NCBI GenBank assembly: GCA_036785325.1
Contig: JAXIVH010000070.1
Span: 124,001-188,000 of the forward strand
From: Urophycis tenuis
Lineage: Eukaryota; Chordata; Actinopteri; Gadiformes; Phycidae
DNA: 64,000 bases
Reading direction: 5' to 3'
Below, one piece after another: positions 1-13,783 of the stretch; the first letter of the stretch is position 1; each line of letters starts with the position of its first letter. Under the pieces are notes generated by a model that was given only the letters and a program-made list of their open reading frames with translations, searched no databases and had not been told where the DNA came from. A program made the translations under genes and the position numbers.

Positions 1-1090
1 CCTGGTCCGCATCCCCATACTCATTGATTCAGACTCCGAGCATGAGGGTGGGTTACTGCACAGGCCTCTCCGCTCCCCATATACAGCTGTACAGAGTTAT
101 GAATGTACAGTAGCTATAGTTATGAAACGGGCTGTGTTACCTTTGTTACTGTTATTCATGCAGTTGTGTTTTCTTTATCCATTTTAAGTTTTTTGGGGGT
201 TTCTTTGGGGTTTTGCGAGGTATTGCTTACAGTTACAGTTCCCAAGAAAACATGCTATTATCATGACGTTCTTTCAACCAGTATACAACAGCTGCTACCA
301 GAGCAGAGAGATCTGGAACAGGGAGAAAGAAGCCTGTTTCCATGGCTTTTCTCCATTCAAGTCAGCAACCATACACTGGTTGAAATCAAACATAAGGTGT
401 AGTATATATGATATATAATTATGATTGACGTTGGAGATGTGGGCCATTGCTGAAGAGAGCCCTGCTGGTCTGTGTGCTCTGTTCCAGACTGTGCCTTAGT
501 TTTACACGAACAAACATGGTTGCCAAATTGTGCTGTAAAAGCATCAAGCTAGATGATGAAATCCCCCCTTTCGTTGCTCAATTTGAAGTATATAATGCCA
601 GCAGAACATGGATGCTTTGGTTTTGATAAAAATTGACTTATTTGAGTGATTAAATGTCTGATTATTTATCTATGTACTGATAATTGATACAAAATAAATC
701 TATAGCTACTATAATGTATCGTCAATACATTAAACAACATAACAAAGGCTCATAATGTGGATAAAAGGTTTGTAGAATTGTCTTAATACTTTCATTCTAA
801 TAGCACATTTCTACATCATTATCAGCACACCATGAACACTGTTGCCTTTAAAATAATATTCACAGCCCCAAGATACATCTACTATTATTTTCATCTATTA
901 TTACATCTATTATTTTTTTCAATATTATTTTAAAGATACTGAAAACAAAAGGCTTCCGGAGGCCAGCTGTTGGTATGCTAGGCAGAAGTTCCCAACTGTC
1001 AGTTAATGTGTTATTTGTGTAGCTCCTTGCTATTCGCTGAATTGTGATCCATCCCATGTATTTCCTGTCATCTCTCTGTTTATATGTCAG
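1..1090 (+). other. tjp2 intron, no exon recognised
   Basis: A/T-rich sequence upstream of the first recognised tjp2 exon. Bases 2–90 have an open frame reading RIPILIDSDSEHEG, but no family match or convincing pair of splice sites was seen, so it is not called as an exon. Confidence 0.4.
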
Positions 1091-3336
1091 ATGTGTCAGA
1101 GATGGAGTCGTATCAGGACTACTCCTCCCTGGAGGACAGGAGGTCCCACCATTCGGATCAGTCTTCTCATTCATCCAATGACCGATACAGCTCCAGGTAA
1201 CAGAGGGTGTATGGGGGGGGGGGAACCAGCAACAGAACACCTATTCGGTCCATCCAATGGACTTCAGAGCCACTGGGACAGTGTCCAAGGGGATGTCTAG
1301 GAAACGTCTAGGGTGGACTAGACTTGTACCGTCGCAACACAGTTCACACGAATCTCTAGTCCACAAGTAAGTGAGGAAGAGGCCCCTTCCCCATGAGAAT
1401 CCACTGCCACAGCTGAGGAAGGAGCTGAGCAGCCAGTATATGACGTAGGTCGATAGTCTTAGTCTTGAAGTCCGGGTGATTGAGCAAAAGCTGCCAGAGA
1501 CACTTTATTTGCCACCCCTCAGCAAAGAGACCCTGACCTGACAGAGAGATGTTAAAGTCCTCATGCCGAGGTGAAAAAAATGGTCTGATAATATAGGATG
1601 GTGCAATAATGATACTGAAGGGGAGAGACTTCATCAACTCCTTCTACCAATGAACTTTGTGCATAAAGTACAAATATTTTGCCCACACACATGTTTACTG
1701 AGGAAACACTACGGAGGGTTACTCTCAGGTACTCCTGGCTCCTGGCTCCAGCGCTGCATTTGCGTTGACTGCCACCAAACTAATTTATGCAGCCGGACGA
1801 TGCGCAAACTCCAGTCTGTCGTCTTCATTTTGATCACTTCACCCTTCGATACCTCTGAGGCTGCTTCCGCGTCAGTGCAAAGCCGAGGGGTTTTGGAGGT
1901 CCATCGGCTCCCGGCCAATGAACGCGGCCATCCGACGTTGCGTCTTTAACGTTGTCTCTATCGTTTCTGCGCGACAGGGAAAACCTCATCCCAGTCACCA
2001 AGGCTTCAGCGCAGCGCGTTAAAAAACCTGAGGATCTCCGGCTGCCATCAGAGCGCAAAGCAGACGCCTCACCCACTGAGGACGTTGGAGGTACTCAACC
2101 AGTTCACCGTGGTGCACACCCGGGCGTAAACGCGCGCCAGGTTGAAGTATAAAACACAGAAGAAGAAGAAGAAGAAACAGGGATACTTTAAAAGGAGAAA
2201 TGTTAGCTGACTTGCATTTGGCTGTGGGTTGTCCAACACAGAATGTTTGTCTTACAGCTACTGTCAAAATAACTCCCCAAATTCTTCTCCGCCCCAGCCC
2301 AGAAGAGGAGGAAATTTATGGGTAGGCCCATAATTGTGCTATGGTATTTCGATATTCTCTCTACCTCTGCAGTGTCCGAATTACTACTTGGCTTTTGGGG
2401 GGGTATGATGAAAAAGAAACAACCCCTGAGAATTTTTACATAAAAGCACAATTTTAACAGAGTGTTGGCGACCCTTCAAAAGCGTCAGGGGTTCTTAGGT
2501 TTCTTCCGGGGGAGCTAAAACCCCCCGGCTCCCCCATAATTCGAACACTGTATCTCTGTATGCTGCTCTCTGTTTATCTCTGTATCATTTCAACTCTCAG
2601 GGCTAAAAACCCACACCCCGCGTTACTGTGGCCTTACTGCAGCATCACATGAGCTCGGCCTAGGAGCATAGCCTCAGCCGGTACTCAGCAGAATTCTGAC
2701 CAAATGCAAAAAACGACTACCAACTGACTATGTGGAAGTTGAATGTATATATGTATACATTATTATACATTCTATTACTGTTATACTTCAACAAGAAGCA
2801 AATGTTCCTACCGATTGACATGCTCGGGGGTTTGGGGGATAGCTTGTGCTGTGCTGTTACATTCAGAGAATTTGACCAAAGTTCCATTTGATTCACATCA
2901 TTGATTCATTCATGGGTGTGCGAGTCGCCGAGCAGGCAACGTGGGTGTCCTCAATCAGTGCGGAGCAGTGGCGGAGAGGCTGTGGGTGCAGATAGTCAGA
3001 GTGACCTTTATCTTTGGACAGTCTTTTCATTTTCTTGCCCATCATAGCGAAACGCGTCCAATACAAAGTGGTTACGGAGTGCACGCTGTTTAAGTTTGTG
3101 ATGTGTATGCGCAGTGGGATGTCATGCTGTCCGGTGTTGATGCTTTGTTCAACCCAGACATGTTAACTGGGAGAGATGAGCTCAGTGGAAATGTGTCAAA
3201 CCCAAATGCGAAATATAGATCATAAACAAAATATAAAACAGTTTTTCTCATTTAATGGCGTTTGATCTGCTTTGCTGCCGACATGGCAAACATTCAGTTT
3301 ATTTGTATATATACTTTATATGTGCATATCTATATG

Positions 3337-3412
<76 letters not shown>

Positions 3413-5277
3413 ATTTCTCATTTCATCCACTGTCTAATGGAGTGATGTTCCTACAGGCCAAACACAGTGATGGTGTCCTTCCAGAAGGGAGACAGCCTGG
3501 GCCTCAGACTGGCCGGGGGCAATGCGGTGGGCATCTTCATTGCAGGTGTTCAGGAGGGCAGTCCTGCTGAGGAGAAGGGCCTGCGTGCCGGGGACCAGAT
3601 CGTAAAGGTAAGCTCACCTGAGAGTAACCGTGGCGATGTCAACACACACACAGCAGCGTTTCAGAGGGAACGGCTCAAGTAGATGCATATTATGGCGGTG
3701 GGGAAGGTGTTCAGGTGCTAAGTATTTTCCAGGCTCAATCAATTCAACTAAATTGATTACTAGATAGTAGATAGTTCTGACTAAATGTGCTACGCTGTCT
3801 GGCTAGCCTCCAGGCTCTTGACTTGTGATGCTAAAAGAGAGTACAACCCAACATCCCAGAACATTAGCACCTGCCCGCAAGCAATACATCAAGTGTCTCA
3901 CCAAATCTTTACACCAAGTCTCCTCTCTCTACAAGTCAAAGTTGTCTGTCATTATTGAACAAAGACGCCAGAAAGAAAACCCAGCGTGAGCTTAGTATTG
4001 TTGAATTTAAAACTGACATAAGTACCATGTAACTGTAACCTTGTTTTGTTTTCAAGGTGAACAACGTTGATTTCCGAAACATCTTCAGAGAAGAGGCCGT
4101 GCTGTTTTTGTTGAAGATCCCCAAAGGGCAGGACATCACCATCCTGGCACAAAGAAGACACGATGGTGAGACATTCTAGTGACGGTAGATCCACATGAAC
4201 CAACCGGTCCAGCTCCCTTCCTCGTGAAGTCCGACCCCTTGTCCACTTACCTGGTGTTCCTCTTGTCACATGAGCCCTGTATGTAGTCTTAGTTTAGGTT
4301 AAGATAAGATAAGATATTCCTTTATTAATCCCCCTTAGGAGAAATTCACATTGACCAGCAGTACAGTGGGATGCCCTGTGTTAGTTAGTGATTAGTTAGT
4401 GATGCACAGCACATACTGGAACATCCTGTTGCTCATTAGCCAACAATATCCCAATGGTTTTAACAATCAATGTATCTTTATAATCATGCCTTTTCCCTAA
4501 GTGTAACAAGTCAACACTTGACCTGTCACACTCACTTACCAGACTCACTTTTTGCGTAGTCTTCAGTGTCATGCTGGTGTCGGGCCGCAGCGACTCCTTC
4601 TTCATCCGGACTCACTTTGAGTACGAGCGGGAGGGCCCTCAGAGCCTGGCCTTTGGCTGCGGGGAAATCCTGAAGGTGGTCGACACGCTGTACGACGGCA
4701 AGCTGGGCAACTGGCTGGCCGTACGCGTCGGCAAGGAGAAGCAGCTCCTCGAGAAGGGCGTCATCCCCAACAAAATCAGGTGATCACCGCACCGCCCTGG
4801 TAACGATGATGACAGCTGTGACCGAGTGCTCAGGAGGGTCCGACTGCACGCGCATTCACTGTTGCCCTCAAACTTGATAGGGAATGTGTTTTGTCACTAT
4901 TATGTCATTTGATTCCGAAAGCACTCCCCAGATTTCCCCACTTTTCGTCAACCATTTTGTTTGCTTTGTTTTGACGTGGATGGATGGATGTTTTGATGTT
5001 TGCGTCCCGACGAGACGTCGCTGGCGGTCCCCGTGAGACGTTGTTCTCTCTTCGTTGAAGGGCAGAGCAGATGGCGGCCGTCCTCAGCCCTCCCAAAGAC
5101 ACGGCGGTGGCGGACCGGGCGGAGTTCTGGCGCCTGCGCGGCCAGCAGGACACCAGGAAGACCGACCCGCTGAGGCTGAGCCGGGCGGAGCCCAGCGCCC
5201 GCCACGCAAACACCCCAACCCCCACCTACGAGAGGGTGGTGCTCCGGGAAGGTGTGTGTGTGTGTGTGTGTGTGGGT

Positions 5278-5327
<50 letters not shown>

Positions 5328-5328
5328 G

Positions 5329-5372
<44 letters not shown>

Positions 5373-5374
5373 TG

Positions 5375-5418
<44 letters not shown>

Positions 5419-5515
5419 GGGGTGTGTGTGTGGGGGTGTGTGTGTGGGTGTGTGGGTGTGTGTGTGTGTGTGTGTGGGTGCACATGTGTGTGTGTGTGTG
5501 TGTGTGTGTGGGTGC

Positions 5516-5568
<53 letters not shown>

Positions 5569-8500
5569 TGTGTGTGGGTGTACGTGTGCGTGATGACAAC
5601 ATTGTCGGTGTAGGACCAGTTAGTGTCGGACCTGTCAGCACGGATGGAGAATTTTACAAGTGCAGATGAAAAGTTGATGTCTTACAGACTTTTGGGATTT
5701 TGTTTCAGTGAAGCCCTTTTTTTGTTTTTTGTTGTCTGAATCTCCCCAGCTGGCTTCAGGCGTCCTGTGGTGCTGTTCGGCCCCATAGCTGACGCAGCAA
5801 CTGAGAGATTGGCCAAGGAGATGCCTGATCAGTTTGTTGTTGCCAGTACGTTGCTTCTGTTTGTGTGGCTGCCAGTGTGTATTTCTGTATCATCCAGGTC
5901 TTGATACCAGTACCTGTGTGTATGTATGATAGTATATATGTATAAGTATAGTATATTATAGTATAGTATAGTATAGTATAGTATATCGAAGAAGAATAAA
6001 GTCAGAAATGACTTTAAGTAAATTAATCCTCATTTCTCATGCAAACCATTTAAATTGAATCCTTAAAATACTAGCACAATAGTAAAATAAGACAAAAACT
6101 CTTAAAACGTTCAAAGTGAAGGAGACTCACCTCTCACCAGACTGTATTTAAGTCGCTTCTTTTCCCGACCACCAGAGACGGAGCCTAAAGACGCCGGCTG
6201 CCTCCGGTCCTCAGGGGTGGTGCGACTGAACACCATCCGCCAGATCATCGAGCAGGTGCTCCACACGCAACCTTACGCACGGACGCCGCCGCGGTCTTTT
6301 TACTGCAGAGAATGACCACGTTAACCCCCATCCTGACTAATAGGACCGAACCGTTCCAGAACCGCTGATCCCAATGTCTTGTGTGTCCATGCCCGGGTCG
6401 TAGAATCAGAACGAGCTTGCAACTTGTTTTATTGCGTCCGCGCGAGAGAGCGGTCAGTGATTGACGATCGCAGTGATTGACGATCGATGATCCCTGCATC
6501 CCTCCGTCCTAATCGGCTGTCTCTGTCTCTTTTCCGATCGCCACCTTAAGAATAAGCACGCGCTGCTGGACGTGACTCCCAAGGCGGTGAACACCCTGAA
6601 CTACACCCAGTGGTACCCCATCGTCATCTTCCTCAGCCCCGACAGCAAGCCGGGCGTCAAGCTGCTGAGGCAGAGGGCCATGCCCCACTCCGGCCGCAGC
6701 GCCCGCAAGCTGTATGTGCAGGCGCTCAGGCTGAAGAAGACCTGCTCACACTTGTTCACAGGTCGGTGTGACAGCCTACACACACACGGGACATCAATAG
6801 TTCACAGGTCGGTGTGACAGCCTACACACACACTGGACATCACTAGTTCACTGGTCGGTGTGACAGCCTACACACACACTGGACATCACTAGTTCACTGG
6901 TCGGTGTGACAGCCTACACACACACTGGACATCACTAGTTCACTGGTCGGTGTGACAGCCTACACACACACTGGACATCACTAGTTCACTGCTCGGTGTG
7001 ACAGCCTACACACACACTGGACATCACTAGTTCACTGGTCGGTGTGACAGCCTACACACACACTGGACATCACTAGCTCACTGTTAGGTGTGACAGCCTA
7101 AACACGCACTGGACATCACTAGTTCACTGGTCGGTGTGACAGCCTACACACACACTGGACATCACTAGTTCACTACTCGGTGTGACAGCCTAAACGCACT
7201 GGACATCACTAGTTCACTGTTAGGTGTGACAGCCTACACACACTGGACATCACTAGTTCACTGGTCGGTGTGACAGCCTACACACACTGGACATCACTAG
7301 TTCACTGGTCGGTGTGATAGCCTACACACACACTGGACATCACTAGTTCACTGGTCGGTGTGACAGCCTACACACACACTGGACATCACTAGTTCACTGG
7401 TCGGTGTGACAGCCTACACACACTGGACATCACTAGTTCACTGGTCGGTGTGACAGCCTACACACACACTGGACATCACTAGTTCACTGTTCGGTGTGAC
7501 AGCCTACACACACACTGGACATCACTAGTTCACTGCTCGGTGTGACAGCCTACACACACACTGGACATCACTTGTTCACAGGTTGGTGTGACAGCCTACA
7601 CACACTGGACATCACTAGTTCACTGGTCGGTGTGACAGCCTACACACACACTGGACATCACTAGTTCACTGGTCGGTGTGACAGCCTACACACACGGGAC
7701 ATCACTAGTTCACTGCTCGGTGTGACAGCCTACACACACTGGACATCACTAGTTCACTGTTAGGTGTGATAGCCTACACACACTGGACAATACTAGTTCA
7801 CTGCTCGGTGTGACAGCCTACACACACTGAACATCAGTGCATCTCATGGATATTTTGGGGGCGAGGGGCCAAGGACAAGTTCTTGACTCATCATGAATTA
7901 AAATATGATGACATCTAATGGGCTCCACGTGGAGTCTGAGGGTGCAGGGAAGGAAGTGGCACAAGGTAACAATGCCAACACTACATAGGTCGCTCTGTAA
8001 ACAGTGTTGTGGAAATTTCCTCTGCTGCTAGTGAAGAATGAAATAGAGACTTCTGCCGGCCGACAAGGTTTTATTTTCTTTGCAAAGAAAAGGTCAATCA
8101 ACACGCGAGCGGTCAAAGATGAAGAAAGACCCCGAGCATGGGGATACCTAAACATTTATACCTGAGGAACACCCCCTAGAGTATGCTTTACATCCATTTG
8201 TCTGCTGCAGGAGCCGGCCCCCCAGGGAGGGTTTTCACACCCTTTGCCCACTGCAGGTATCTCGCGCTGCCCCCCCGTGGATGTGCTTTACACCTCGGGT
8301 ATCCTGCAGGACTTTGCATTTAGGTGCAAAGTGAAGTCTAAGAATCACAAAAAAACAATTTGGTTAGGAAGGGGAAAGGTTGGGCGTCTCAAATGGTTAA
8401 GACAAATAAATTGAAATTGCCATTACAATTCCCCCCTTTTGATCATTGATTAATCACTAAATAGTAAAAACAAATAGAAATCAAATAAAATAAAGTACAT

Positions 8501-11500
8501 AGTCACAACTTAATTATCCGACGCATTAATTCACATGGATTTTAAAATGTATCATCATGGCAGTTGTTTTAGAAGAGGAAGGAACAAGAGAATAAAAAGA
8601 AGAGAAAAAATATATATAACTAAAAAGAACAAAAAGCAAAAACAAAACATTCTTAACATTATTTACAAACTGTCATCATCAGAGTCATAGTCTGAGCTGG
8701 GATAATGATGGGGATCAGAACTGTGAAATGAAGCTGGGTTTTGATTGTCATTTTTAACGTTTACATGAATATACGTAGAGGACTGGATTATTCTTTTGGT
8801 GAGTACATTAGATAGCCATTTTAACACACACGGAATCAAGGTGCTGAGCAAAAGGAAAGTAACTACGACACACAAAATTAAAGGCCAGTCCATTCATTTT
8901 GTTCAGGGCAGCAGCTGTCACACCTCCTAGAAATAGCGTGGTGGATTGAATATTGTTGTCAGAAGCCTTCTTATGGAAGATTTTCGTATCAGTTGTAACG
9001 ATTAATGGGTGACAACAACAGGACCACTGAAATTGAGGTGGCAAATTGTGATAGGCCTTTCTGTCACAAGACCACATGATTCCTGGTAGGGATGAAAGTT
9101 GTTTAAATGGGCAGGCAAATCTTGTCAGGGTATTATTAGGCCATCTGTGAGAACAATTGGTTGCTGTTGTAACATTCAGAAATATTCTAGTTTGACAACT
9201 TGATTGGCCTAGGTAAGGACCTGATGATGATATTGGACAAACACAAGTCTCTGCATGCTGTAGAGGAACTTCAAATGCCATGTTACTAAAGGTTGAATGG
9301 GAATCAATGCAGGTAACATTGGGATGTGGAACAACTGAGACATGGTTCCTGATTTGTTGGCCGGCAATTAGTAACATCATCATTGCATTTTCCATGATCT
9401 TCTCTGCCCCAGGATTCTTTCACATGGCCGGCATTATTCCTTGTGTCATCCGCTCCTTGTGCTCGTCCGTCCTCGCACTGTCCGTCTTCGCGTCGTCCTT
9501 CCTCGCGTCGCACAACAGATGGAAAACTCTTAGAGTAACACTGCAGGGTGAAAAAAGAATAGATCGATCAGATGTTTCTTGCCAATCGGCTGTGCGCTGA
9601 CATGATTTTATAAAAGGGCCCAAATCTTCCCAATTATCTGACGTGCGTTTTGCAAGTGTGATGTGTGGGACCGAATGGTTTGTGGTGTACACATCACATT
9701 GACCTGGTGTGAGAGAGACTGATACGGCGCTTTTATGTTGTGACAGACAGACAGACAGACATACTTTAATGATCCCTGAGGGAAATTGCATTGTGAAATT
9801 GCATTGTGTCCAATAAATGTGTGTCAGTGTGAGTTTATCAAATTTCTCTCTCAGCCAACCTTCCTCATATGGCTCATCAGGTCCTGGTGACACATGAGAA
9901 GTGCAATGCAGATCCTTTGGTGCCATGAAATCTATTGTAGCTGGTAAAACTGTTTTTCTAGCTAAAGTAACAAGCTCAGAGGCAGTTGATGGTTGCAATT
10001 TCCATTGATATTCATACTGTAGGTCTGGGGTGTGGTGAACAAAAGAGTGTGAAAAATTTGGCTCCAGATCCGATAGTCTGTGAACTTTTACACCTTCTGG
10101 GGTTGAGATTAGACAAAGGCCTAATTTGCACATTAAGTCTCTGCCCATCAGGTTAATGGGACAGACTTTTGAGAGCAAGAATGCATGTTTGAAGCTCGTA
10201 TCTGGCCCATCCACACATTTGAGTGGGACAGTAATGTTCTCTCTAATTGTTTGACCCGATGAACCAACAGAGTACACATAATCTCCACTCATGTTTGGAT
10301 TGGGAGTGAGTTCTAGAGCTTTTATCACAGAATGTGTGGCTCCTGAGTCAACTAAGAATACAACATTTTGTTCTGCAATAGTCAATGTATGTTGTGGAAA
10401 CTTCTTGAAATGATCAGATGTGTACTGAACCTATATTAGAGCAATTGCATCTCTTTTGTCTGAATTTTCAATAGATTGTGTATTAAACTGCTCAGTATGT
10501 GTGTGTGGGTGTGGTGCAGTACCTTCTTCTGATCTCACATGTCGGTTTGGCTTGTCAGCAGGAGTCCATCCCTCTCCGACAACGCCCATCCATTTTCAGT
10601 CCGACTTGTCCACCGGGGTTGATGGGGAATTTTTGGGACAATCACATTTCCAATGTCCACGTTGACCACAGAGGAAACAAGCATCACGTGGTGGTTTTCT
10701 TTCGAACCTGTGTCGCACACGTCTTCCTCTTCCTCTGTATTCATGATCTGGTTGTCCATGTTCTCGGACTGTGTTGTACATGGTAATTGCTGCCAGGTGA
10801 AGCTCTTTCTGTGTTGTCTCTTCTTTTTCCTTTTTCTTTGAGAGTATTTGGTCATAGGCATGTATGGCGTGTCTGCGAAGTTCTGACATGTATGCATCAT
10901 TCCACCCAATGCAAGAACTTTTAACGGCTGAGGCAATGTCTGGTTTTAGTCCGCTTAAGAAACAGTTACAGAGATGAATTTCCCACATCTGTCGAATATT
11001 GTTAAATCCATCAGGTAGTTGAAAGCCACTGTAGGTGTTGAATACCTCTGTCAGGCGAGTGAGATATTCGTCAGGGTCTTCATTATCCTTTTGCTTGCAG
11101 GCATTGACTTTCTCCATGTTAACTTTTATAGGAAAAGCTTGAGTGAATGCATCACAGAGAAGACGGACAACATCTCTATAATGGACATTAGACTCATGTT
11201 CCCAGGTGATGTGTTTACATCGGATGTCAGCTTGTGGGAATTTTCCAGCTATCTTTTGCCAATCTGTGGGTTTCATCTTGGTGATCAGGAGACTTTTTAG
11301 TTCATTCATGGTGGGTTTGAATTCTTGGCAAAATGTGGAGAATTGCTCAGCAAACATTTTACCTGATGTTGTTGGGTTGGGTAGATGTTGTGAGGCTGCT
11401 GTGATGTCAGCAGATGTCCATGGGCGGAAAAGCCACGTTGCACCTTCTGGTCCGGATACTTCAACCATGAGCATGTTAAAGGCTTTATCTTGATGTGGCT

Positions 11501-13733
11501 GATGCAGTCTATGTGCTATTGGAGAAGGGGGGTTGGTGGTAGGGCCCTGTGGTGGAATGGACACATCAGGGGCACAATGAGCTGCTCCTGAACTTGTTTT
11601 TTGTCGTGGCATGGTGGAGTCTATTTCCCTTCTTTTGCTGGGTGTCGCTGTGTTGTATGGTGGTGGAGCTGAAGGATGAGTTGGTGTGTTGCCGTCAAGG
11701 TCTGGATCCAGCTTCAAAGCCGCCAACTGTGAAAACAAAGAAGAAATCTGCGAGTCTGGTGTTCTTTGTGTATCTGAATTTTGCTTTTCAGTTGTTTCAA
11801 CATTTTCACATGAAAAGGGTAGCTGTTTCTGCATTGTTTTTCTATTTCGTGTCTCTGCTTCCCCTTTCCACATCTGAAAACATTCATTTTGATCTTCCAT
11901 AATTTCAAATTTTTTTATATAAATTTTCTTTTTCCTTCTCATTTCTAGTTCCTTTCCCTTCAGTTTTTCATCTAATATCGATATGTTTTTTAAACTGAGA
12001 GATCCCCCTTTTGGGAATCCAAACTCAGCTGTCCAGACATTTAAATATTTTAGACTTTTATCCCCATATTTCCTTCTCATAACATCCACAATCGGCCCCA
12101 CCGGAGGTCCAACCTCGACAGAATTTTTACTCCCCATTCCAAATGGAGGTCGTGCACGACTATTACAATACAGACGTCTCTGTAAGGATCACTTCGTTTA
12201 AGGAACAAGTAACAAAGACCTGGTTACTTCGTTTAAGGAACAAGTAACAAAGACCTGGTTACTTCGTTTAAGGAACAAGTAACAAAGACCTGATCGCTTT
12301 GTCTGTGCTACAAGCGAAGGAAAAAGCAAATCACTTCCTTTTATGGCTACAAGTGATTTAAAAAACCTGGTTACTTCGTTTAAGGAACAAGTAACAAAGA
12401 CCTAATCGCTTTGTCTGGGCTACAAGTGAAGGAAAAAGCAAATCACTTCCTTTTATGGCTACACATGATTTAAAAACCCTGGTTACTTCGTTTAAGGAAC
12501 AAGTAACAAAGACCTAGTCGATTGTGAATATGTGAGAAATGGAAATGCTAAGCCAATTTTAAACCCAAATTTTTAAAGAAAAGAAAACTTAAATGTCAAT
12601 ATTTCAGTGCTCACCAGATGAATTTCGCTGAATTATGTTTGTGGAAATCCCAGCGGCGATGATCTGGGGCGTTTGCAGTCAGTCCTCCCTTCTCAGAAGA
12701 GGATTTTGAAGGTTGGAGGCTGAAAAGTTTTTCTTCCAGGATGGCCTGTCCGCGTCCCGTCCCAGACGATCGCTCGAGGGATCCCACTTCTGACACCAAA
12801 TTGTTGTGGAAATTTCCTCTGCTGCTGGTGAAGAATGAAATAGAGACTTCTGCCGGCCGACAAGGTTTTATTTTCTTTGTAAAGAAAAGGTCAATCAACA
12901 CGCGAGCGGTCAGAGATGAAGAAAGACCCCGAGCATGGGGATACCTAAACATTTATACCTGAGGAACACCCCCTAGAGTATGCTTTACATCCATTTGTCT
13001 GCTGCAGGAGCCGCCCCCCAGGGAGGGTTTTCACACCCTTTGCCCACTGCAGGTATCTCGCGCTGCCCCCCCGTGGATGTGCTTTACACCTAGGGTATCC
13101 TGCAGGACTTTGCATTTAGGTGCAAAGTGAAGTCTAAGAATCACACAAAACAATTTGGTTAGGAAGGGGAAAGGTTGGGCGTCTCAAATGGTTAAGACAA
13201 ATAAATTGAAATTGCCATTACAACAGTAACAACACATGTTACATAACACAAAAGCCATCATATTTACCTGTTCATTAACATCATGAACATACAACATGAA
13301 CATAACTCTCATGTCTCATGACCTCTCACATGATCTCATGATCACCACCTACCTAGTTAATGACACTAAGGCTTTTCTAGGTCCTGGGAGGAAAACCTTA
13401 GCCCAAGGAGAGGCTTTTGCTGTGCCTCACTTCACCTCTCCCACACAGTAGACTGGTCATAATATCAGGAACATCTTAAAGTTCTGGAGATGAATGAGAG
13501 CCATTCCGATATGCCAGCATCAAGTAGGCATGGTTTCTCGTGGTGCATGATGCTTTATCACTTCAGTGCGATGGACCCAGCTTACACCACAGCTTACATC
13601 ACAAAGCTTCAGTTCAACCTCGTACATGGACACCCACTACTGACGTGGTTATGGGGTTACACTGGTTATGCAGACAGATGCAAAACAAAGGATCTATCTG
13701 ACCAGGGACTTAAGGATATTTTACGAGGAGGAA

Positions 13734-13783
<50 letters not shown>

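Larger units (their letters stand above)
8001..13226 (-). mobile_element. endogenous retrovirus, antisense in a tjp2 intron, pol largely deleted
   Basis: Two LTRs (8005–8427 and 12802–13222) are flanked outside by the direct repeat ACAG (8001–8004 and 13223–13226). Read on the − strand: 5' LTR at right, primer-binding site, hairpin-rich leader, gag, protease, a short remnant, env fragments, polypurine tract, 3' LTR at left. LTRs begin TG and end CA. The two copies differ by about five substitutions and two single-base indels over about 421 bp, so the insertion is young. I see no reverse transcriptase, RNase H or integrase motifs, so the copy cannot replicate alone. Leucine primer, 4-bp duplication and myristoylation-type Gag start suggest a gamma/epsilon-like (class I) lineage; that placement is inference. 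Confidence 0.92.

Noticed and set aside
1..100. Possible tjp2 exon with an acidic reading frame
   Set aside because: No acceptor, no convincing donor and no family match.
4948..5669. Long frames of His-Thr or Val-Cys repeats on both strands
   Set aside because: Translations of a (GT)n microsatellite in a tjp2 intron; only 5061–5251 in this block is real coding sequence.
6755..7830. Regular repeats that could suggest a CRISPR-like array
   Set aside because: Units are contiguous with no unique spacers, in vertebrate intronic DNA.
8663..8893. Small membrane protein as a host gene
   Set aside because: Lies just inside the 3' LTR in the position of a retroviral env C-terminus.
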